A DNA stretch of 64,000 bases from Heliopora coerulea. Lineage: Eukaryota > Cnidaria > Anthozoa > Scleralcyonacea > Helioporidae. The notes under the pieces were generated by a model. The model did no database searches. It was not told where the DNA came from and was given only the letters and a program-made list of their open reading frames with translations. The stretch covers positions 62,001 to 126,000 of the forward strand of contig JASJOG010000081.1 of NCBI GenBank assembly GCA_030142905.1, written 5' to 3'. The position numbers and the translations under genes were made by a program. Every line of letters starts with the position of its first letter. Positions within the stretch are counted from its first letter, which is position 1. Positions 33,299 to 47,993 of this stretch are shown piece after piece.

Positions 33299-33829
33299 TT
33301 GAACTTTTCGACATCAAATATTTTGCTCCTTTTCGTTTCAAAGTGTCTCAAATTTTTCCTGAAAGATATTATTTGGCCTGAACATTCATATTTATGGCTT
33401 GCTTCGAAGGTTCAAAATTGGTCGAAATCTGCTCAAAAACCAAAAGCTAACCCCTTTACTTTTTGGTCGGATTTTTTGACATCAAATATTCTGCTCGTTT
33501 TCGTTTCAAAGTGTCTCAAATTCGTCCTGAAAGATATTATTTGGCCTGAAATTTCATATTTATGGCTTACTTCGAAGGTTTAAAATTGGTCGAAATCTGC
33601 TCAAAAACCAAACGCTAACACCTTTACTTTTTGGTCGGATTTTTCGACATCAAATATTCTGCTCGTTTTCGTTTCAAAGTGTCTCAAATTCGTCCTGAAA
33701 GATATTATTTGGCCTGAACATTCATATTTATGGCTTATTTCGAAGGGTTAAAATTGGTCGAAATTTGGTCAAAACCAAAGGTTAACCCCTTTACTTTTTG
33801 GTCGAATTTTTCGACATCAAATATTCTGC

Positions 33830-35870
33830 TCGTTTTCGTTTCAAAGTGTCTCAAATTTGTCCTGAAAGATATTATTTGGCCTAAACTTTCATTCATGTGG
33901 CTTATTTCGAAGGTTTAAAGTTGGTCGAAATCTTTTAAAAAACCAAAGGCTAACCCCTTCACTTTTTGGTCGAATTTTTCGGTTTCAAATATTCTACTTC
34001 TTTTCGTTTCAAAGTGTCTCAAATTCGTCCTGAAAGATATTATTTGGCCTGAACATTCATATTTATGGCTTATTTCGAAGGTTTAAAATTGGTCGAAATT
34101 TGGTCAAAACCAAAGGTTAACCCCTTTACTTTTTGGTCGAATTTTTCGACATCAAATTTTTTGCTCCTTTTCGTTTCAAAGTGTCTCAAATTCGTCCTGA
34201 AAGATATTATTTGGCCTGAGCATTCATATTTATGGCATATTTCGAAGGATTAAAATTGGTCGAAATTTGGTCAGAAACCAAAGGTTAACCCCTTTACTTT
34301 TTGGTCGAATTTTTCGACATCAAATATTTTGCTCCTTTTCTTTTCAAAGTGTCTTCAAATTCGTCGTGAAGGATATTATTTGGCCTGAACATTCATATTT
34401 ATGGCTTTTTTCGAAGGTTCAAAATTTGTCGAAATCTGCTCAAAAACCAAAGGCTAACCCCTTTACTTTTTGGTCGGATTTTTCGACATCAAATATTCTG
34501 CTCGTTTTCGTTTCAAAGTGTCTCAAATTCGTCCTGAAAGATATTATTTGGCCTGAACATTCATATTTATGGCTTATTTCGAAGGTTTAAAATTGGTCGA
34601 AACCTGCTCAAAAACCAAAGGTTAACCCCTTTACTTTTTGGTCGAATTTTTCGACATCAAATATTTTGCTCCTTTTCTTTTCAAAGTGTCTTCAAATTCG
34701 TCGTGAAGGATATTATTTGGCCTGAACATTCATATTTATGGCTTTTTTCGAAGGTTCAAAATTTGTCGAAATCTGCTCAAAAACCAAAGGCTAACCCCTT
34801 TACTTTTTGGTCGGATTTTTCGACATCAAATATTCTGCTCGTTTTCGTTTCAAAGTGTCTCAAATTTGTCCTGAAAGATATTATTTGGCCTAAACTTTCA
34901 TTCATGTGGCTTATTTCGAAGGTTTAAAGTTGGTCGAAATCTTTTAAAAAACCAAAGGCTAACCCCTTCACTTTTTGGTCGAATTTTTCGGTTTCAAATA
35001 TTCTACTTCTTTTCGTTTCAAAGTGTCTCAAATTCGTCCTGAAAGATATTATTTGGCCTGAACATTCATATTTATGGCTTATTTCGAAGGTTTAAAATTG
35101 GTCGAAATTTGGTCAAAACCAAAGGTTAACCCCTTTACTTTTTGGTCGAATTTTTCGACATCAAATTTTTTGCTCCTTTTCGTTTCAAAGTGTCTCAAAT
35201 TCGTCCTGAAAGATATTATTTGGCCTGAGCATTCATATTTATGGCATATTTCGAAGGATTAAAATTGGTCGAAATTTGGTCAGAAACCAAAGGTTAACCC
35301 CTTTACTTTTTGGTCGAATTTTTCGACATCAAATATTTTGCTCCTTTTCTTTTCAAAGTGTCTTCAAATTCGTCGTGAAGGATATTATTTGGCCTGAACA
35401 TTCATATTTATGGCTTTTTTCGAAGGTTCAAAATTTGTCGAAATCTGCTCAAAAACCAAAGGCTAACCCCTTTACTTTTTGGTCGGATTTTTCGACATCA
35501 AATATTCTGCTCGTTTTCGTTTCAAAGTGTCTCAAATTCGTCCTGAAAGATATTATTTGGCCTGAACATTCATATTTATGGCTTATTTCGAAGGTTTAAA
35601 ATTGGTCGAAACCTGCTCAAAAACCAAAGGTTAACCCCTTTACTTTTTGGTCGAATTTTTCGACATCAAATATTTTGCTCCTTTTCTTTTCAAAGTGTCT
35701 TCAAATTCGTCGTGAAGGATATTATTTGGCCTGAACATTCATATTTATGGCTTTTTTCGAAGGTTCAAAATTTGTCGAAATCTGCTCAAAAACCAAAGGC
35801 TAACCCCTTTACTTTTTGGTCGGATTTTTCGACATCAAATATTCTGCTCGTTTTCGTTTCAAAGTGTCTC
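33830..35870 (+). repeat. Higher-order repeat B: 1009-bp units of six monomers
   Basis: Two adjacent near-identical copies; 34065, 34267 and 34703 landmarks recur at 35074, 35276 and 35712. Related 6-mer parts recur near 36419 and 39762, showing reuse of the same monomer set. Confidence 0.9.
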
Positions 35871-38800
35871 AAATTCGTCCTGAAAGATATTATTTGGCCT
35901 GAACATTCATATTTATGGCTTATTTCGAAGGTTTAAAATTGGTCGAAACCTGCTCAAAAACCAAAGGTTAACCCCTTTACTTTTTGGTCGAATTTTTCGA
36001 CATCAACTTTTTTGCTCCTTTTCGTTTCAAAGTGTCTCAGATTCGTCCTGAAAGATATTATTTGGCCTGAACATTCATATTTATGGCTTATTTCGAAGGT
36101 TTAAAATTGGTCAAAATCTGCTCTTAAACCAAAGGCTAACCCCTTTACTTTTTAGTTGAATTTTTCGACATCAAATATTTTGCTCCTTTTCGTTTCAAAG
36201 TGTCTCAAATTTGTGCTGAAAGATATTATTTGGCCTGAACTTTCATATTTATGGCTTATTTCGAAGGTTTAAAATTGGTCGAAACCTGCTCAAAAACCAA
36301 AGGTTAACCCCTTTACTTTTTGGTTGAATTTTTCGACATCAAATATTTTGCTCCTTTCCGTTTCAAAGTGTCTCAAATTCGTCCTGAAAGATATTACTTG
36401 GCCTGAGCATTCATATTTATGGCATATTTCGAAGGATTAAAATTGGTCGAAATTTGGTCAAAACCAAAGGTTAACCCCTTTACTTTTTGGTCGAATTTTT
36501 CGACATCAAATTTTTTGCTCCTTTTCGTTTCAAAGTGTCTCAAATTCGTCCTGAAAGATATTATTTGGCCTGAGCATTCATATTTATGGCATATTTCGAA
36601 GGATTAAAATTGGTCGAAATTTGGTCAGAAACCAAAGGTTAACCCCTTTACTTTTTGGTCGAATTTTTCGACATCAAATATTTTGCTCCTTTTCTTTTCA
36701 AAGTGTCTTCAAATTCGTCGTGAAGGATATTATTTGGCCTTAACATTCATATTTATGGCTTTTTTCGAAGGTTCAAAATTTGTCGAAATATTCTCAAAAA
36801 CCAAAGGCTAACCCCTTTACTTTTTGGTCGGATTTTTCGACATCAAATATTCTGCTCGTTTTCGTTTCAAAGTGTCTCAAATTCGTCCTGAAAGATATTA
36901 TTTGGCCTGAACATTCATATTTATGGCTTATTTCGAAGGTTTAAAATTGGTCGAAATCTGCTCAAAAACCAAAGGTTAACCCCTTTACTTTTTGGTCGAA
37001 TTTTTCGACATCAAATTTTTCGCTCCTTTTCGTTTCAAAGTGTCTCAGATTCGTCCTGAAAGATATTATTTGGCCTGAGCATTCATATTTATGGCTTATT
37101 TCGAAGGTTTAAAATTGGTCAAAATCTGCTCTTAAACCAAAGACTAACCCCTTTACTTTTTAGTTGAATTTTTCGACATCAAATATTTTGCTCCTTTTCG
37201 TTTCAAAGTGTCTCAAATTTGTGCTGAAAGATATTATTTGGCCTGAACTTTCATATTTATGGCTTATTTCGAAGTTTTAAAATTGGTAGAAACCTGCTAA
37301 AAAACCAAAGGTTAACCCCTTTACTTTTTGGTTGAATTTTTCGACATCAAATATTTTGCTCATTTTCGTTTCAAAGTGTCTCAAATTCGTCCTGAAAGAT
37401 ATTATTTGGCCTGAGCTTTCATATTTATGGCATATTTCGAAGGATTAAAATTGGTCGAAATTTGGTCAGAAAGCAAAGGTTAACCCCTATACTTTTTGGT
37501 CGAATTTTTCGACATCAAATTTTTTGCTCCTTTTCGTTTCAAAGTGTCTCAAATTTGTCCAGAAAGATATTATTTGGCCTAAACTTTCATTCATGTGGCT
37601 TATTTCGAAGGTTTAAAGTTGGTCGAAATCTTTTAAAAAACCAAAGGCTAACCCCTTTACTTTTTGGTCGGATTTTTCGACATCAAATATTCTGCTCGTT
37701 TTCGTTTCAAAGTGTCTCAAATTCGTCCTGAAAGATATTATTTGGCCTGAACATTCATATTTATGGCTTATTTCGAAGGTTTAAAATTGGTCGAAATCTG
37801 ATCAAAACCAAAGGTTAACCCCTTTACTTTTTGGTCGAACTTTTCGACATCAAATATTTTGCTCATTTTCGTTTCAAAGTGTCTCAAATTCGTCCTGAAA
37901 GATATTATTTGGCCTGAACATTCATATATATGGCTTATTTCAAAGGTTTAAAATTGGTCGAAATCTGCTCAAAAACCAAATGTTAACCCCTTTACTTTTT
38001 GGTCGAATTTTTCGACATCAAATTTTTCGCTCCTTTTCGTTTCAAAGTGTCTCAGATTCGTCCTGAAAGATATTATTTGGCCTGAGCATTCATATTTATG
38101 GCTTATTTCGAAGGTTTAAAATTGGTCAAAATCTGCTCTTAAACCAAAGACTAACCCCTTTACTTTTTAGTTGAATTTTTCGACATCAAATATTTTGCTC
38201 CTTTTCGTTTCAAAGTGTCTCAAATTTGTCCAGAAAGATATTATTTGGCCTAAACTTTCATTCATGTGGCTTATTTCGAAGGTTTAAAGTTGGTCGAAAT
38301 CTTTTAAAAAACCAAAGACTAACCCCTTTACTTTTTGGTTGAATTTTTCGACATCAAATATTTTGCTCATTTTCGTTTCAAAGTGTCTCAAATTCGTCCT
38401 GAAAGATATTATTTGGCCTGAGCTATTATATTTATGGCATATTTCGAAGGATTAAAATTGGTCGAAATTTGGTCAGAAACCAAAGGTTAACCCCTTTACT
38501 TTTTGGTCGAATTTTTCGACATCAAATTTTTTGCTCCTTTTCTTTTCAAAGTGTCTTCAAATTCGTCGTGAAGGATATTATTTGGCCTGAACATTCATAT
38601 TTATGGCTTATTTCGAAGGTTTAAAATTGGTCGAAATCTGCTCAAAAACCAAAGGCTAACCCCTTTACTTTTTGGTCGAATTTTTCGACATCAAATTTTT
38701 TGCTCCTTTTCGTTTCAAAGTGTCTCAGATTCGTCCTGAAAGATATTATTTGGCCTGAGCATTCATATTTATGGCTTATTTCGAAGGTTTAAAATTGGTC

Positions 38801-39308
38801 AAAATCTGCTCTTAAACCAAAGACTAACCCCTTTACTTTTTAGTTGAATTTTTCGACATCAAATATTTTGCTCCTTTTCGTTTCAAAGTGTCTCAAATTT
38901 GTGCTGAAAGATATTATTTGGCCTGAACTTTCATATTTATGGCTTATTTCGAAGGTTTAAAATTGGTGGAAACCTGCTCAAAAACCAAAGGTTAACCCCT
39001 TTACTTTTTGGTTGAATTTTTCGACATCAAATATTTTGCTCCTTTTCGTTTCAAAGTGTCTCAAATTCGTCCTGAAAGATATTATTTGGCCTGAACTTTC
39101 ATATATATGGCTTATTTCTAAGGTTTAAAATTGGTCGAAACCTGCTCAAAACAAAAGGCTAACCCCTTTACTTTTTGGTCGAACTTTTCGACATCAAATA
39201 TTTTGCTTATTTTCGTTTCAAAGTGTCTCAAATTCGTCCTGAAAGATATTATTTGGCCTGAACATTCATATATATGGCTTATTTCAAAGGTTTAAAATTG
39301 GTCGAAAT

Positions 39309-39350
39309 CTGCTCAAAAACCAAAGGTGTTAACCTTTGGTTTTTGAGCAG
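39309..39350. repeat. Palindrome inside the satellite array
   Basis: CTGCTCAAAAACCAAAGG (39309-39326) and its exact complement (39333-39350) flank TGTTAA. A 20-base non-monomer sequence (about 39351-39370) follows, then the array resumes in mid-monomer. It is the only clear orientation change seen within the + oriented array. Confidence 0.95.
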
Positions 39351-39963
39351 GTGTTATGGAGGTTGGTTTTTCAAAGTGTCTCAAATTCGTCCTGAAAGAT
39401 ATTATTTGGCCTGAACTTTCATATATATGGCTTATTTCGAAGGTTTAAAATTGGTCGAAACCTGCTCAAAACAAAAGGCTAACCCCTTTACTTTTTGGTC
39501 GAACTTTTCGACATCAAATATTTTGCTCCTTTTCGTTTCAAAGTGTCTCAAATTCGTCCTGAAAGATATTATTTGGCCTAAACTTTCATTCATGTGGCTT
39601 ATTTCGAAGGTTTAAAGTTGGTCGAAATCTTTTAAAAAACCAAAGGCTAACCCCTTCACTTTTTGGTCGAATTTTTCGGTTTCAAATATTCTACTTCTTT
39701 TCGTTTCAAAGTGTCTCAAATTCGTCCTGAAAGATATTATTTGTCCTGAACATTCATATTTATGGCTTATTTCGAAGGTTTAAAATTGGTCGAAATTTGG
39801 TCAAAACCAAAGGTTAACCCCTTTACTTTTTGGTTGAATTTTTCGACATCAAATATTTTGCTCCTTTTCGTTTCAAAGTGTCTCAAATTCGTCCTGAAAG
39901 ATATTATTTGGCCTGAGCATTCATATTTATGGCATATTTCGAAGGATTAAAATTGGTCGAAAT

Positions 39964-42900
39964 TTGGTCAGAAACCAAAGGTTAACCCCTTTACTTTTTG
40001 GTCGAATTTTTCGACATCAAATATTTTGCTCCTTTTCTTTTCAAAGTGTCTTCAAATTCGTCGTGAAGGATATTATTTGGCCTGAACATTCATATTTATG
40101 GCTTTTTTCGAAGGTTCAAAATTTGTCGAAATATTCTCAAAAACCAAAGGCTAACCCCTTTACTTTTTGGTCGGATTTTTCGACATCAAATATTCTGCTC
40201 GTTTTCGTTTCAAAGTGTCTCAAATTCGTCCTGAAAGATATTATTTGGCCTGAACATTCATATTTATGGCTTATTTCGAAGTTTTAAAATTGGTAGAAAC
40301 CTGCTCAAAAACCAAAGGTTAACCCCTTTACTTTTTGGTCGAATTTTTCGACATCAAATTTTTTGCTCCTTTTCGTTTCAAAGTGTCTCAGATTCGTCCT
40401 GAAAGATATTATTTGGCCTGAGCATTCATATTTATGGCTTATTTCGAAGGTTTAAAATTGGTCAAAATCTGCTCTTAAACGAAAGGCTAACCTCTTTACT
40501 TTTTGGTCGAATTTTTCGACATCAAATATTTTGCTCCTTTTCATTTCAAAGTGTCTCAAATTCGTCCTGAAAGATATTATTTGGCCTGAACATTCATATT
40601 TATGGCTTATTTCGAAGGGTTAAAATTGGTCGAAATCTGATCAAAAACCAAAGGCTAACCCCTTTACTTTTTGGTCGAATTTTTCGACATCAAATATTTT
40701 GCTCCTTTTCGTTTCAAAGTGTCTCAAATTTGTTCTGAAAGATATTATTTGGCCTGAGCATTCATATTTATGGTATATTTCCAAGGTTCAAAATTGGTCG
40801 AAATCTGCTCAAAAACCAAAGATTAACCCCTTTACTTTTTGGTCGAATTTTTCGATATCAAATATTCTACTCCTTTTCGTTTTAAAGTGTCTCAAATTCG
40901 TCCTGAAAGATATTATTTGGCCTGAACATTCATATATATGGCTTATTTCAAAGGTTTAAAATTGGTCGAAATCTGCTCAAAAACCAAAGGTTAACCCCTT
41001 TACTTTTTGGTCGAATTTTTCGACATCAAATTTTTCGCTCCTTTTCGTTTCAAAGTGTCTCAGATTCGTCCTGAAAGATATTATTTGGCCTGAGCATTCA
41101 TATTTATGGCTTATTTCGAAGGTTTAAAATTGGTCAAAATCTGCTCTTAAACCAAAGACTAACCCCTTTACTTTTTAGTTGAATTTTTCGACATCAAATA
41201 TTTTGCTCCTTTTCGTTTCAAAGTGTCCCAAATTTGTGCTGAAAGATATTATTTGGCCTGAACTTTCATATTTATGGCTTATTTCGAAGTTTTAAAATTG
41301 GTAGAAACCTGCTCAAAAACCAAAGGTTAACCCCTTTACTTTTTGGTTGAATTTTTCGACATCAAATATTTTGCTCATTTTCGTTTCAAAGTGTCTCAAA
41401 TTCGTCCTGAAAGATATTATTTGGCCTGAGCTATTATATTTATGGCATATTTCGAAGGATTAAAATTGGTCGAAATTTGGTCAGAAAGCAAAGGTTAACC
41501 CCTTTACTTTTTGGTCGAATTTTTCGACATCAAATTTTTTGCTCCTTTTCTTTTCAAAGTGTCTTCAAATTCGTCGTGAAGGATATTATTTGGCCTTAAC
41601 ATTCATATTTATGGCTTTTTTCGAAGGTTCAAAATTGGTCGAAATTTGGTCAGAAACCAAAGGCTAACCCCTTTACTTTTTGGTCGGATTTTTCGACATC
41701 AAATATTCTGCTCGTTTTCGTTTCAAAGTGTCTCAAATTCGTCCTGAAAGATATTATTTGGCCTGAACATTCATATTTATGGCTTATTTCGAAGGTTTAA
41801 AATTGGTCGAAATCTGCTCAAAAACCAAAGGTTAACCCCTTTACTTTTTGGTCGAATTTTTCGACATCAAATTTTTTGCTCCTTTTCGTTTCAAAGTGTC
41901 TCAGATTCGTCCTGAAAGATATTATTTGGCCTGAGCATTCATATTTATGGCTTATTTCGAAGGTTTAAAATTGGACAAAATCTGCTCTTACACCAAAGGC
42001 TAACCCCTTTACTTTTTAGTTGAATTTTTCGACATCAAATATTTTGCTCCTTTTCGTTTCAAAGTGTCTCAAATTTGTGCTGAAAGATATTATTTGGCCT
42101 GAACTTTCATATTTATGGCTTATTTCGAAGGTTTAAAATTGGTCGAAACCTGCTCAAAAACAAAAGGTTAACCCCTTTACTTTTTGGTTGAATTTTTCGA
42201 CATCAAATATTTTGCTCCTTTTCGTTTCAAAGTGTCTCAAATTCGTCCTGAAAGATATTATTTGGCCTGAGCATTCATATTTATGGCATATTTCGAAGGA
42301 TTAAAATTGGTCGAAATTTGGTCAGAAACCAAAGGTTAACCCCTTTACTTTTTGGTCGAATTTTTCGACATCAAATATTTTGCTCCTTTTCTTTTCAAAG
42401 TGTCTTCAAATTCGTCGTGAAGGATATTATTTGGCCTGAACATTCATATTTATGGCTTTTTTCGAAGGTTCAAAATTTGTCGAAATATTCTCAAAAACCA
42501 AAGGCTAACCCCTTTACTTTTTGGTCGGATTTTTCGACATCAAATATTCTGCTCGTTTTCGTTTCAAAGTGTCTCAAATTCGTCTTGAAAGATATTATTT
42601 GGCCTGAACATTCATATTTATGGCTTATTTCGAAGTTTTAAAATTGGTAGAAACCTGCTCAAAAACCAAAGGTTAACCCCTTTACTTTTTGGTCGAATTT
42701 TTCGACATCAAATTTTTTGCTCCTTTTCGTTTCAAAGTGTCTCAGATTCGTCCTGAAAGATATTATTTGGCCTGAGCATTCATATTTATGGCTTATTTCG
42801 AAGGTTTAAAATTGGTCAAAATCTGCTCTTAAACGAAAGGCTAACCTCTTTACTTTTTGGTCGAATTTTTCGACATCAAATTTTTTGCTCCTTTTCGTTT

Positions 42901-45900
42901 CAAAGTGTCTCAAATTCGTCCTGAAAGATATTTGGCCTGAACATTCATATTTATGGCTTATTTCGAAGGGTTAAAATTGGTCGAAATCTGATCAAAAACC
43001 AAAGGCTAACCCCTTTACTTTTTGGTCGAATTTTTCGACATCAAATATTTTGCTCCTTTTCGTTTCAAAGTGTCTCAAATTTGTTCTGAAAGATATTATT
43101 TGGCCTGAGCATTCATATTTATGGTATATTTCCAAGGTTCAAAATTGGTCGAAATCTGCTCAAAAACCAAAGATTAACCCCTTTACTTTTTGGTCGAATT
43201 TTTCGATATCAAATATTCTACTCCTTTTCGTTTTAAAGTGTCTCAAATTCGTCCTGAAAGATATTATTTGGCCTGAACATTCATATATATGGCTTATTTC
43301 AAAGGTTTAAAATTGGTCGAAATCTGCTCAAAAACCAAAGGTTAACCCCTTTACTTTTTGGTCGAATTTTTCGACATCAAATTTTTCGCTCCTTTTCGTT
43401 TCAAAGTGTCTCAGATTCGTCCTGAAAGATATTATTTGGCCTGAGCATTCATATTTATGGCTTATTTCGAAGGTTTAAAATTGGTCAAAATCTGCTCTTA
43501 AACCAAAGACTAACCCCTTTACTTTTTAGTTGAATTTTTCGACATCAAATATTTTGCTCCTTTTCGTTTCAAAGTGTCCCAAATTTGTGCTGAAAGATAT
43601 TATTTGGCCTGAACTTTCATATTTATGGCTTATTTCGAAGTTTTAAAATTGGTAGAAACCTGCTTAAAAACCAAAGGTTAACCCCTTTACTTTTTGGTTG
43701 AATTTTTCGACATCAAATATTTTGCTCATTTTCGTTTCAAAGTGTCTCAAATTCGTCCTGAAAGATATTATTTGGCCTGAGCTATTATATTTATGGCATA
43801 TTTCGAAGGATTAAAATTGGTCGAAATTTGGTCAGAAAGCAAAGGTTAACCCCTTTACTTTATGGTCGAATTTTTCGACATCAAATTTTTTGCTTCTTTT
43901 CTTTTCAAAGTGTCTTCAAATTCGTCGTGAAGGATATTATTTGGCCTGAACATTCATATTTATGGCTTATTTCGAAGGTTTAAAATTGGTCGAAATTTGG
44001 TCAAAACCAAAGGTTAACCCCTTTACTTTTTGGTCGAATTTTTCGACATCAAATATTTTGCTCCTTTTCTTTTCAAAGTGTCTTCAAATTCGTCGTGAAG
44101 GATATTATTTGGCCTGAACATTCATATTTATGGCCTTTTTCGAAGGTTCAAAATTTGTCGAAATATTCTCAAAAACCAAAGGCTAACCCCTTTACTTTTT
44201 GGTCGGATTTTTCGACATCAAATATTCTGCTCGTTTTCGTTTCAAAGTGTCTCAAATTCGTCCTGAAAGATATTATTTGGCCTGAACATTCATATTTATG
44301 GCTTATTTCGAAGTTTTAAAATTGGTAGAAACCTGCTCAAAAACCAAAGGTTAACCCCTTTACTTTTTGGTCGAATTTTTCGACATCAAATTTTTTGCTC
44401 CTTTTCGTTTCAAAGTATCTCAGATTCGTCCTGAAAGATATTATTTGGCCTGAGCATTCATATTTATGGCTTATTTCGAAGGTTTAAAATTGGTCAAAAT
44501 CTGCTCTTAAACGAAAGGCTAACCTCTTTACTTTTTGGTCGAATTTTTCGACATCAAATATTTTGCTCCTTTTCGTTTCAAAGTGTCTCAAATTCGTCCT
44601 GAAAGATATTATTTGGCCTGAACATTCATATTTATGGCTTATTTCGAAGGGTTAAAATTGGTCGAAATCTGATCAAAAACCAAAGGCTAACCCCTTTACT
44701 TTTTGGTCGAATTTTTCGACATCAAATATTTTGCTCCTTTTCGTTTCAAAGTGTCTCAAATTTTTTCTGAAAGATATTATTTGGCCTGAGCATTCATATT
44801 TATGGTATATTTCCAAGGTTCAAAATTGGTCGAAATCTGCTCAAAAACCAAAGATTAACCCCTTTACTTTTTGGTCGAATTTTTCGATATCAAATATTCT
44901 ACTCCTTTTCGTTTTAAAGTGTCTCAAATTCGTCCTGAAAGATATTATTTGGCCTGAACATTCATATATATGGCTTATTTCAAAGGTTTAAAATTGGTCG
45001 AAATCTGCTCAAAAACCAAAGGTTAACCCCTTTACTTTTTGGTCGAATTTTTCGACATCAAATTTTTCGCTCCTTTTCGTTTCAAAGTGTCTCAGATTCG
45101 TCCTGAAAGATATTATTTGGCCTGAGCATTCATATTTATGGCTTATTTCGAAGGTTTAAAATTGGTCAAAATCTGCTCTTAAACCAAAGACTAACCCCTT
45201 TACTTTTTAGTTGAATTTTTCGACATCAAATATTTTGCTCCTTTTCGTTTCAAAGTGTCCCAAATTTGTGCTGAAAGATATTATTTGGCCTGAACTTTCA
45301 TATTTATGGCTTATTTCGAAGTTTTAAAATTGGTAGAAACCTGCTCAAAAACCAAAGGTTAACCCCTTTACTTTTTGGTTGAATTTTTCGACATCAAATA
45401 TTTTGCTCATTTTCGTTTCAAAGTGTCTCAAATTCGTCCTGAAAGATATTATTTGGCCTGAGCTATTATATTTATGGCATATTTCGAAGGATTAAAATTG
45501 GTCGAAATTTGGTCAGAAAGCAAAGGTTAACCCCTTTACTTTTTGGTCGAATTTTTCGACATCAAATTTTTTGCTCCTTTTCTTTTCAAAGTGTCTTCAA
45601 ATTCGTCGTGAAGGATATTATTTGGCCTTAACATTCATATTTATGGCTTTTTTCGAAGGTTCAAAATTGGTCGAAATTTGGTCAGAAACCAAAGGCTAAC
45701 CCCTTTACTTTTTGGTCGGATTTTTCGACATCAAATATTCTGCTCGTTTTCGTTTCAAAGTGTCTCAAATTCGTCCTGAAAGATATTATTTGGCCTGAAC
45801 ATTCATATTTATGGCTTATTTCGAAGGTTTAAAATTGGTCGAAATCTGCTCAAAAACCAAAGGTTAACCCCTTTACTTTTTGGTCGAATTTTTCGACATC

Positions 45901-47940
45901 AAATTTTTTGCTCCTTTTCGTTTCAAAGTGTCTCAGATTCGTCCTGAAAGATATTATTTGGCCTGAGCATTCATATTTATGGCTTATTTCGAAGGTTTAA
46001 AATTGGACAAAATCTGCTCTTACACCAAAGGCTAACCCCTTTACTTTTTAGTTGAATTTTTCGACATCAAATATTTTGCTCCTTTTCGTTTCAAAGTGTC
46101 TCAAATTTGTGCTGAAAGATATTATTTGGCCTGAACTTTCATATTTATGGCTTATTTCGAAGGTTTAAAATTGGTCGAAACCTGCTCAAAAACAAAAGGT
46201 TAACCCCTTTACTTTTTGGTTGAATTTTTCGACATCAAATATTTTGCTCCTTTTCGTTTCAAAGTGTCTCAAATTCGTCCTGAAAGATATTATTTGGCCT
46301 GAGCATTCATATTTATGGCATATTTCGAAGGATTAAAATTGGTCGAAATTTGGTCAGAAACCAAAGGTTAACCCCTTTACTTTTTGGTCGAATTTTTCGA
46401 CATCAAATATTTTGCTCCTTTTCTTTTCAAAGTGTCTTCAAATTCGTCGTGAAGGATATTATTTGGCCTGAACATTCATATTTATGGCTTTTTTCGAAGG
46501 TTCAAAATTTGTCGAAATATTCTCAAAAACCAAAGGCTAACCCCTTTACTTTTTGGTCGGATTTTTCGACATCAAATATTCTGCTCGTTTTCGTTTCAAA
46601 GTGTCTCAAATTCGTCTTGAAAGATATTATTTGGCCTGAACATTCATATTTATGGCTTATTTCGAAGTTTTAAAATTGGTAGAAACCTGCTCAAAAACCA
46701 AAGGTTAACCCCTTTACTTTTTGGTCGAATTTTTCGACATCAAATTTTTTGCTCCTTTTCGTTTCAAAGTGTCTCAGATTCGTCCTGAAAGATATTATTT
46801 GGCCTGAGCATTCATATTTATGGCTTATTTCGAAGGTTTAAAATTGGTCAAAATCTGCTCTTAAACGAAAGGCTAACCTCTTTACTTTTTGGTCGAATTT
46901 TTCGACATCAAATTTTTTGCTCCTTTTCGTTTCAAAGTGTCTCAAATTCGTCCTGAAAGATATTTGGCCTGAACATTCATATTTATGGCTTATTTCGAAG
47001 GGTTAAAATTGGTCGAAATCTGATCAAAAACCAAAGGCTAACCCCTTTACTTTTTGGTCGAATTTTTCGACATCAAATATTTTGCTCCTTTTCGTTTCAA
47101 AGTGTCTCAAATTTGTTCTGAAAGATATTATTTGGCCTGAGCATTCATATTTATGGTATATTTCCAAGGTTCAAAATTGGTCGAAATCTGCTCAAAAACC
47201 AAAGATTAACCCCTTTACTTTTTGGTCGAATTTTTCGATATCAAATATTCTACTCCTTTTCGTTTTAAAGTGTCTCAAATTCGTCCTGAAAGATATTATT
47301 TGGCCTGAACATTCATATATATGGCTTATTTCAAAGGTTTAAAATTGGTCGAAATCTGCTCAAAAACCAAAGGTTAACCCCTTTACTTTTTGGTCGAATT
47401 TTTCGACATCAAATTTTTCGCTCCTTTTCGTTTCAAAGTGTCTCAGATTCGTCCTGAAAGATATTATTTGGCCTGAGCATTCATATTTATGGCTTATTTC
47501 GAAGGTTTAAAATTGGTCAAAATCTGCTCTTAAACCAAAGACTAACCCCTTTACTTTTTAGTTGAATTTTTCGACATCAAATATTTTGCTCCTTTTCGTT
47601 TCAAAGTGTCCCAAATTTGTGCTGAAAGATATTATTTGGCCTGAACTTTCATATTTATGGCTTATTTCGAAGTTTTAAAATTGGTAGAAACCTGCTTAAA
47701 AACCAAAGGTTAACCCCTTTACTTTTTGGTTGAATTTTTCGACATCAAATATTTTGCTCATTTTCGTTTCAAAGTGTCTCAAATTCGTCCTGAAAGATAT
47801 TATTTGGCCTGAGCTATTATATTTATGGCATATTTCGAAGGATTAAAATTGGTCGAAATTTGGTCAGAAAGCAAAGGTTAACCCCTTTACTTTATGGTCG
47901 AATTTTTCGACATCAAATTTTTTGCTTCTTTTCTTTTCAA
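39964..47940 (+). repeat. Higher-order repeat C: 4032-bp units (14-mer plus 10-mer)
   Basis: Landmarks at 40699, 43050, 44731 and 47082 alternate 2351, 1681 and 2351 bases, so the full period is 4032 (24 monomers). 42318 recurs at 46350. A one-off short monomer (GAAAGATATTTGGCC, lacking three bases) recurs at about 42922 and 46954, exactly 4032 apart. Confidence 0.9.
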
Positions 47941-47993
47941 AGTGTCTTCAAATTCGTCGTGAAGGATATTATTTGGCCTGAACATTCATATTT

